A stretch of 64,000 bases of DNA from Linanthus parryae (lineage: Eukaryota; Streptophyta; Magnoliopsida; Ericales; Polemoniaceae), in contig JALGPY010000003.1 of NCBI GenBank assembly GCA_023055425.1, forward strand, positions 69,672,991 through 69,736,990. Direction: 5' to 3'. The position numbers and the translations under genes are program-made. Below are positions 58,058-64,000 of this stretch, piece after piece. The notes under the pieces are model-generated. The model ran no database searches. It saw only the letters and a program-made list of their open reading frames with translations, and was not told where the DNA came from. Each line of letters starts with the position of its first letter. Position 1 is the first letter of the stretch.

Positions 58058-59260
58058 TATAAGTTCAAAATAATTAAAGGCATGAAATAGCTAGTCTATT
58101 TCAAGGCCTTGAAACAGCTTTCAAAGCCTTGAAACTGACTGAGACTTATAAGCATGATCATAGGGGGATTTTATGTTTCTGATTGAACTCCTAAACCCAT
58201 GTTCTTATATGTTTCTATTTGAACTCCTAAACCCATGTTCTTAATCTATTATTACTTGATGATGAAAGACAAAGTATTTTGACATGTTTAATACTATCTA
58301 ATCCAACTGTTTGACTCAGCTTTGCAGGGAAAGTTTATTTCCTATTCTGCAAGATTTGTTTCCTAACTTGAGTTTTGCAGGGAAGGAAATTCTAGGTTGA
58401 TTTGATTCTGCAATCAATCTAATGGTTGTAACAGCTTCTCAACATGTTTATGGACAAGATCAGATCAGTATCCCTGAAGATACTGAGCAACTATCCGTTG
58501 GAGAAGACTGTTAGAGAAGTCAAAGTTGCTGCATACGAAATAGGAAAGGTTGTTGCTAAAAATATTGAAGATTTGCAGATCAAATTAGCTGTAAATAAGG
58601 AGCTCAGTTTGAAGCATCAAAGACACAACTCAACGAGAATAAAGCTAGAGACTCTCAAACACATTCAAGGATTGCCAAGCAACAAAGAAGCAGATCAAAT
58701 TCTCAATCCAATTCTCAGAAGAACACTGCACTCCCACAGTAGTTTCATTTCCTGTGTTCTTCTATTCTGAACTTTATTTTTATATCATTCATATACCACT
58801 TCTGTTTACATTCTGAAGGATTGTTCAAGGTGAAAAATAGAGAATTCTCAGTTAATCAGATAGCTAGTGCATGTAATAGATTGGTTAGTGAGAACCACAA
58901 CCTGTAAAAGAGTAAGGCATCTCTCTGTGCTTGAGATCTAGGGCTTAGCTGTTGATTAATAAGAATTGAGTTGAAAATCCAGCAGGGAGAAGATACCTGA
59001 TGTAGAGACGTAGGTCAAAGTGGACTGAACTCTATATATCTTGTGTCTCTCGCATTTACTTTTCTGTTACAAATTTAGAACTTTTACATCATTCAAAACT
59101 GTTTCATTTCAAGGGTTTGAAACTCATTTAAAGGCCTTGATATCTTTACAAATCTTTTGAAACCACTACTCTTTCAAAGTTTGGAAAAAGTCTGCATACT
59201 CTATTCAATCCCCATTCTAGAGTATTGATCATGCATGTCTACCTACTGTACACCCCTTCA
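58058..59260 (+). repeat. Element B 3' LTR
   Basis: 1203 bp, starting TATAAGTTC (TG mutated to TA) and ending CCCCTTCA. Palindromes at 58100 and 58120 (20 bp apart) and variants near 59107. Confidence 0.95.
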
Positions 59261-60937
59261 GCTGTGAACCATCACTATCGCCTAAGAGCTGCACCCAGAC
59301 TGTTGGGGCTGAAGCAAGTGAATACAAGCGCAACAAGATCAGAAACATCGTATGCGGACGATCACGCTGCGAGAGGTAAATTAACTAGTTTAATCGCTTC
59401 CGCTATTTTTCTTTAGGGGCCACATCCATGCATATTTTTCTTTATGCTCGTGTATGCTTGTTTTACTTTCTAATCTGCGTGTGATTTAATATCTTTGTAT
59501 ATCATCGTATAATTTTGCGTTCTAAGGAAATAAAACGAAAGAAACTCACATTAGAGACACAATTAAAATTGATAGGGAGACATAGCAGACACGATTTGAT
59601 TCCTAGAACTTTAACTAGGTTTTGGTTTAGTCCTTATGAAACTCTGTTCAATTTCAACCGGTGGCTCATGTTACGAAGCTAAGTAAAATGCTCGAGTCAA
59701 TTTTCTAGTAATGTCTAATATCAACCAATATTGTCCAAATCAAGCAGTGAAGGCTAAATAGTGACAACCACGACGTGATGCATCGTCTTACTATGTACCA
59801 TTCGTTGAACATCGGTTGTTTAACCACCTAAAAATGGTCAAACATGTGATGATTAGGTGTTACATCAGCACAAGGACACTATCCTGAGGCCCTCCAATAG
59901 TGGGAGGCCGTAGAGAAGAGAGTGTCCTATAGTGTGCTAAGCCAGGGTGGGGGACTGACCTCATCGGCAAGTTAAAGACTACCTTGAATTGTCAAGGGGA
60001 TGTAGGAATTGATCAAAAGTATGGATCCACCTCAGCCATTTGTGTGCCTTAATTATGAGTGTGGAGTCATGAATCATGCCTTAATTATGAGTGATGACTC
60101 ATATCATGATAATGAGCACTCGAAAATAGCATCTGCGAGCCATGTCTTTATGATAAGGGAATTACAAGATGCAAAGACACAAGTTATCTGACTAGCTGCA
60201 AATGTATTCTTATGTTGCGACCTATGCCACGTTCACGAGACGCCATGAAGACTTATATGACATACTTTTTGAGTGTCAAGATGTTAGATGAGATCAAGCA
60301 TCGCTTGGTAATAGGATCTAAGTGACTACAGATTGCTAAGAATACTAGTCAAGGGTACTCCTAAAGTCTAAGAGATTAGAGATTGATAAGGCTGGTAGTG
60401 AAGTATCACTTGCAAATGAAGTCCCTAGCCCAGAATTGAGACCGTGTGGAAAAAGGAAGAGCAAGGGTACCTTGGGGAAATAGCGGGCTAGGACCGATAG
60501 CCTAAGGCTGGAAAAAGAAAAGGGGGCGTAAGAGTTCCTACAGATAGAGACATGGCCAGAGTTGGCACTAGTATCCGGTCTTGGGTTTTGTTTTGGATCT
60601 ATAGGCTTATCTTTGAGGTGATAGCTTCCAAATAGTTTTGGTCTTATTTTATCTTTGGATCTGGTTCAATCACATTGAATGGTTGGCGTTCTTCAACTGT
60701 AGATAGGATGTCGCCTCATAATCTTTGGTTGTTACTGCAAGAGTGTTGACTAAGATTCTTATGGATGGTGCGCTAGATTAAGAAACATACTACAAGATAG
60801 GATAAGCATGCTAGCTAGAGCAGGTCTGCTTTGAAATTTTTTCATAAGTTGCCTTGCATATAGGTGAGATTCTTCCCTTAAAGGAAAGGCAAAACATAAA
60901 CCATTCAGTGAAGCAGTTAGGGGTGTCGAGTCCTTAC
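59261..60937 (+). other. Diverged copia LTR-leader remnant and unassigned DNA
   Basis: cttaggggccacatccatgc at 59413 matches the leader motif of copia family 1 (3965 and 45774), preceded by LTR-end-like gaggtaaattaac and cgcttccgctattttt. I infer a deletion joining LTR end to leader. 59900-60937 shows no recognisable coding; the 60-codon ORF at 60009 is not supported. Confidence 0.35.
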
Positions 60938-61699
60938 TGAAGAATGTAATGCATGTATGCAGTTAAATGATAAAATAATCTAGAAGGGGGGGGGGGTTGA
61001 ATAGATTATGGAAACTTTTGCCAAAGATGTGGTTAAGATGAGAAGGACTTGAAGTATTTCAAAGCTTTCAACTCAGTTTCAAGGCTTTGAGATCAAAACA
61101 GACAGTTTAAAGTTACGAAGCATTTTCAAAGCTTTGAAAGCTTTGAACAAAAACCTGTTTTAAAGCAGGTTTGAAGACAAGTAAAGATTAGAAATGCAAG
61201 ACAAAGAACATAATGATATGTTACGAAGTTCGGTCCCAAGTGACCTACTCTCCGCCTAAGGGATCTAGTCCCTCTAGGATTTCAAAAACTTCTTATTTAT
61301 CAAAAGCTAAGCTCTAGATCTCAGGCCAACATAATTCCTTACTCTTTTCCAGCTTGTGGTTCTTCCTAACCTATCTAGTTACAGCTCTAGCTAACTGATA
61401 CAATAAGAATATATGTTATTTCTCTTGAACAACACACGAGAACAGATAATTAAATAATATAACAGAGTCATGTATAAATTAACCTCAAGATGAAGAACAC
61501 TGTGTTGTCACTGAAGCATGAATTGATTGAATGGATGAAATGATCTCCTTCAATGATGCTTGTCAATCCGTAAGAGTGTATGGATCTTTGTGTAATGCTC
61601 TGTGAGTCTCAATATCTCTCAGTCTATTCTGGTATGTCAATTTGAATTGTAGACTATATAGGCAGCTTCAACAGAAATCACTAAAAATCCTCTAACAAA
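60938..61699 (-). repeat. Element C 3' LTR, truncated
   Basis: On the + strand it begins tgaagaatgtaatgcatg with the conserved end motif ctagaaggggggggg at 60982. Palindrome variants at 61058, 61078 and 61125. It stops at about 61699, where the 3' ORF is joined directly, so the U3 start, the PPT and the ORF end are deleted. Confidence 0.82.
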
Positions 61700-62820
61700 T
61701 TTTTAACTCTCATTCCAAAACCAGTGGTGATTGTCTCTTCCTTTTCAACAAGTATTTCCAGATGGTGAAAGAAAAGTGGGAGAAGGTTGGCTTAGGGTAG
61801 AGGATGTTTCTTATTCTTGGTAAAAAAGTACAAATGTGGTCCATTTCAATGTGTGGCAGATCAATCTCATATCCATGCATCACCCAGTACGTCATATACA
61901 ACACCCTATCAGACATCAATTCCTTAGAGTTCTCTTTTAGTATTACACACCTCATCAAGATAGTATACAAGATTTTGGGTTCAACAGTTAACACAGAATG
62001 AGTTAACTGATTAGAAGTAGTAGCTATATTAGGTAAAAATAACTCTTCTTTAGCCATCTTTACACCATCAATCTTGCTAGGATAGTTTTCTGTATTGTAC
62101 CTATTTAGACAACCCAAAACTTTAACAAATTCAACATGATCTAACTCCATCTCAATACCAGCTACCTTATATGATACAGTTAAACCCAAACCATTTACTT
62201 GTTTCATATTCAAGTAAAATAGTCTGGTAAGCCTAGGGTATGCAATCTCAGAAGGGTCTAGGATTTTCCAAATTGAACTCTGTATCAATCTCCTAATACA
62301 CTCCAAATCCATATTATCCAGCATGCTAGTATTGATCATACTACAGTAAGCAATTGGGTCAGATGCAAAACCATCTAACCAAATTCCATAAGAAGAATGG
62401 TTGATACCAATGAGTAGAAATAGATCTCTTACTAGAAGATGATTTCATCTCAGTGCAAATCTGGATCTCGTTCCCCTTTTTATGTTTCTGATCTTTGTAT
62501 CTCCTTCCCCTTGCCTGATTTCTGAGCTTCCTTTACCTTTTTCACCTTCTTTGTAATACCAATCTGAATACCATTTTGTTTCCCATAAGTAGTCACTGAA
62601 TATAACTTGTTCTTGCTGGAAGTAGCAGTCAGATCATCATTTTCCTTCTTGATTTCTTCTTAGGTGGAGAAGAGGGTAATTTTGGAGCATTGACAGTTCT
62701 AGATGGAGCTGTCACTGATAGCTTGAACTTCTTCTTCTTCTCCAGCTTTTCTTTTCTTCCTTGGTTCTTCTTCGAGCCTCCATCCATCTTGATTCTTTGA
62801 GAGGATCTCCGTGAGTCCAT
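61700..62820 (-). pseudogene. Element C 3' accessory ORF, 3'-truncated
   Basis: Starts MDSRRSSQRIKMDGGSKKNQ at 62820, with a long basic tract (KEKLEKKKKFKL). Frames are broken between 62629 and 62339, where NGIQIGITKKVKKVKEAQKS can be read. The core (62339-61710) has IWKILDPSEIAYPRLTRLFY, MELDHVEFVKVLGCLNRYN, LTHSVLTVEPKILYTILMR and VMHGYEIDLP, clearly homologous to elements A and B. The acidic tail is lost at the LTR junction. Conservation of this core over three copies suggests it was once under selection. Confidence 0.78.
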
Positions 62821-63091
62821 AGGTCTAGGGTTTAGAAGAGAGAGGCAGGAAAGATAGAAGTGAGAGGATAAATACTATAGAATTGAGTGAAAGAAGGAAA
62901 CTAAATATTCCCAAATATTTGAGGAAGGAAAATTTGTTAAAAAGTCAAACTGTTGTGGAAAGGAGATAGTATTATACTGATTTGAAAAATATCCGTTTAA
63001 AAAGGTAAAAATAATGTTAGGCAATTAACTACAGAGATAAATCCCGACATTAGTGATACATTCATTGAAACATATAGTATACATATTTATA

Positions 63092-63203
63092 TTCAAAGCA
63101 TTGAAAATGATTTCAAGGCCTTGAAAAACTATTATGATGCAGGCAAATTTTCAAGGTTTTGAAAAGCTTTTCAAGGCTTTTAAAAACTTTTCAAAACATT
63201 GAA
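63092..63203 (-). repeat. Phased palindrome array (element C)
   Basis: Variants start at 63092, 63112, 63150, 63170 and 63190: 20-bp steps, with one 38-bp gap. Confidence 0.85.
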
Positions 63204-63230
63204 ACACAAATAACATACCTGGTTCTCCCC

Positions 63231-63610
63231 CTAAAACAGAGCTTCCTTATTCAGCATGCAGAGATCTAATCTCAGAGTTGTGAATCTATCCTCTGGCAGT
63301 GGTTTAGTGAAGATATCTGCAAACTGCATGCTTGTTGGCCCAAATGAAGATACGTCACCTTTCTCCACATGATCTCTGATGAAGTGATGTCTGACATCAA
63401 TGTGCTTAGTCATTGAATGTTGTATCGGATTCTTTATAAATGGCATAGCATTAGTGTTGTCACATTTAATGGGAATATCTCTGAAGTCATAACCCATATA
63501 TCTCATATGTTGAGCTATCTACAGTACTTGTGAGCAGCAAGCTCCTGCTGCTATGTGTTCAGTTTATTCTATTGATAAAGCTACTGAATTTTTGTTTTAG
63601 AATGCCAGCT
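63231..63610 (-). pseudogene. Element C RNase H
   Basis: 63506-63231 encodes DIPIKCDNTNAMPFIKNPIQ, HIDVRHHFIRDHVEKGD and FADIFTKPLPEDRF, the copia RNase H C-terminus, ending MLNKEALF. The upstream part with the AEAEY-like motif is shifted and damaged (63540-63600). Confidence 0.85.
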
Positions 63611-63999
63611 TATCAGAGATGATCCAAGAAATCCACAACATCCAGAAGTGCTTTTTCTGTCAACTTTATATCCTGCAAAATCATCATCTGAATAGCCACA
63701 CAGATAGAAGTTAGAATGTTTAGGATACTAAAGCCCCATGTATTTGGTACCATTGAGAAATCTGAAAATCTTCTGACATAAACTAAGTGAGACTCTTTAG
63801 GATCAGCTAGGAATCTAGCACACATAAAAACGCTTAACATAATGTCTGACTACTTGAAAAAGATAGAGTAGCAAACCAATATACCTATGAACTCTTTCTA
63901 CTTCGCACTCTTACCATGTTGATCCTTGTCTAAGGATAGTGTAGAACTCATGGGAGTTTTCGGCTGCCTTGGATTGAGGAAGAAGAAGATCACGCAAAA
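63611..63999 (-). pseudogene. Element C RT C-terminus, partial
   Basis: MLSVFMCARFLADPKESHL with damaged following text, and KTPMSSTLSLDK near 63950, match the RT end of elements A and B. Runs off the window. Confidence 0.8.
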
Positions 64000-64000
64000 C

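Larger units (their letters stand above)
49282..59260 (+). mobile_element. Complete sirevirus-like Ty1/copia element B
   Basis: 9979 bp with LTRs at 49282-50562 and 58058-59260. Flanks are gccgt (49277-49281) and gctgt (59261-59265), a TSD with one mismatch. Same layout as element A, opposite orientation. All coding regions carry stops. LTRs differ visibly (an extra ~80 bp in the 5' LTR, including a local duplication at 49920-49955), so this insertion is not recent. Confidence 0.95.
60938..64000 (-). mobile_element. Sirevirus-like element C, minus strand, cut by the window end
   Basis: 3' part of a third copy: truncated 3' LTR (60938-61699), 3' ORF, spacer with palindromes, RNase H, and the end of RT at the window edge. 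The 5' half lies beyond 64000. Confidence 0.9.

Noticed and set aside
60009..60191. 60-aa ORF between elements B and C
   Set aside because: No domain, contains a local duplication of atcatgccttaattatgagtg-type text, and lies in a decayed region.

Overview
This is nuclear DNA of a flowering plant, probably a eudicot. The sequence is AT-rich, carries no bacterial-style operons, and is built almost entirely of nested LTR retrotransposons, LINE fragments and non-autonomous DNA transposons. The only convincing host gene is one intron-less ORF at 36293-37120, similar to the DUF1645 / membrane-associated kinase regulator (MAKR)-like plant proteins. The species cannot be named from the sequence.

Layout. 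(1) 520-32402 is a chain of decayed Ty1/copia copies of one family on the + strand, with LTRs of about 1.55 kb and PBS tggtatcagatcc. It reads: gag-integrase remnant, truncated LTR, leader and gag, integrase, RT-RNase H, LTR, RT-RNase H, LTR. Later insertions sit inside it: a complete sirevirus-like copia element on the minus strand (5289-15071, perfect TSD gtgta); a Ty3/gypsy-type LARD with a Tat/Athila-type PBS (15371-22263); and a CACTA element (27823-31003) that itself carries a sirevirus-like LTR. (2) 32560-42446 is a mixed zone: three LINE 3' fragments, two hAT-type elements with 8-bp TSDs, the host gene, a MULE with a perfect 9-bp TSD, a minisatellite and a SINE-like head. (3) 42447-48110 is another copy of the first copia family, whose LTR holds a 606-bp solo LTR. 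(4) 49282-59260 is a second complete sirevirus-like element on the + strand. (5) 60938-64000 is a third one on the minus strand, cut by the window end.

The three sirevirus-like copies share a plan: LTR, PBS, gag (UBN2 domain, CCHC knuckle, coiled coil, second CCHC), protease, integrase, RT, RNase H, a spacer, and then an extra 3' ORF with a basic N-terminus and a helical domain. All three are broken by stops or frameshifts.

The most unusual signal is a family of perfect or near-perfect palindromes, TTCAAGGCCTTGAA, scattered through these elements. In non-coding DNA (LTRs and the spacer after pol) successive copies fall in a strict 20-bp register, up to five in a row. Inside gag and pol the spacing becomes 21 bp, which keeps the reading frame. 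The motif is translated in two different frames (FKALK in gag, QGLE in the integrase-RT linker). This points to selection on DNA or RNA rather than on protein. The unrelated gypsy LARD carries its own palindrome (CATTTCGGGCCGAAATG) in pairs spaced exactly 21 bp.
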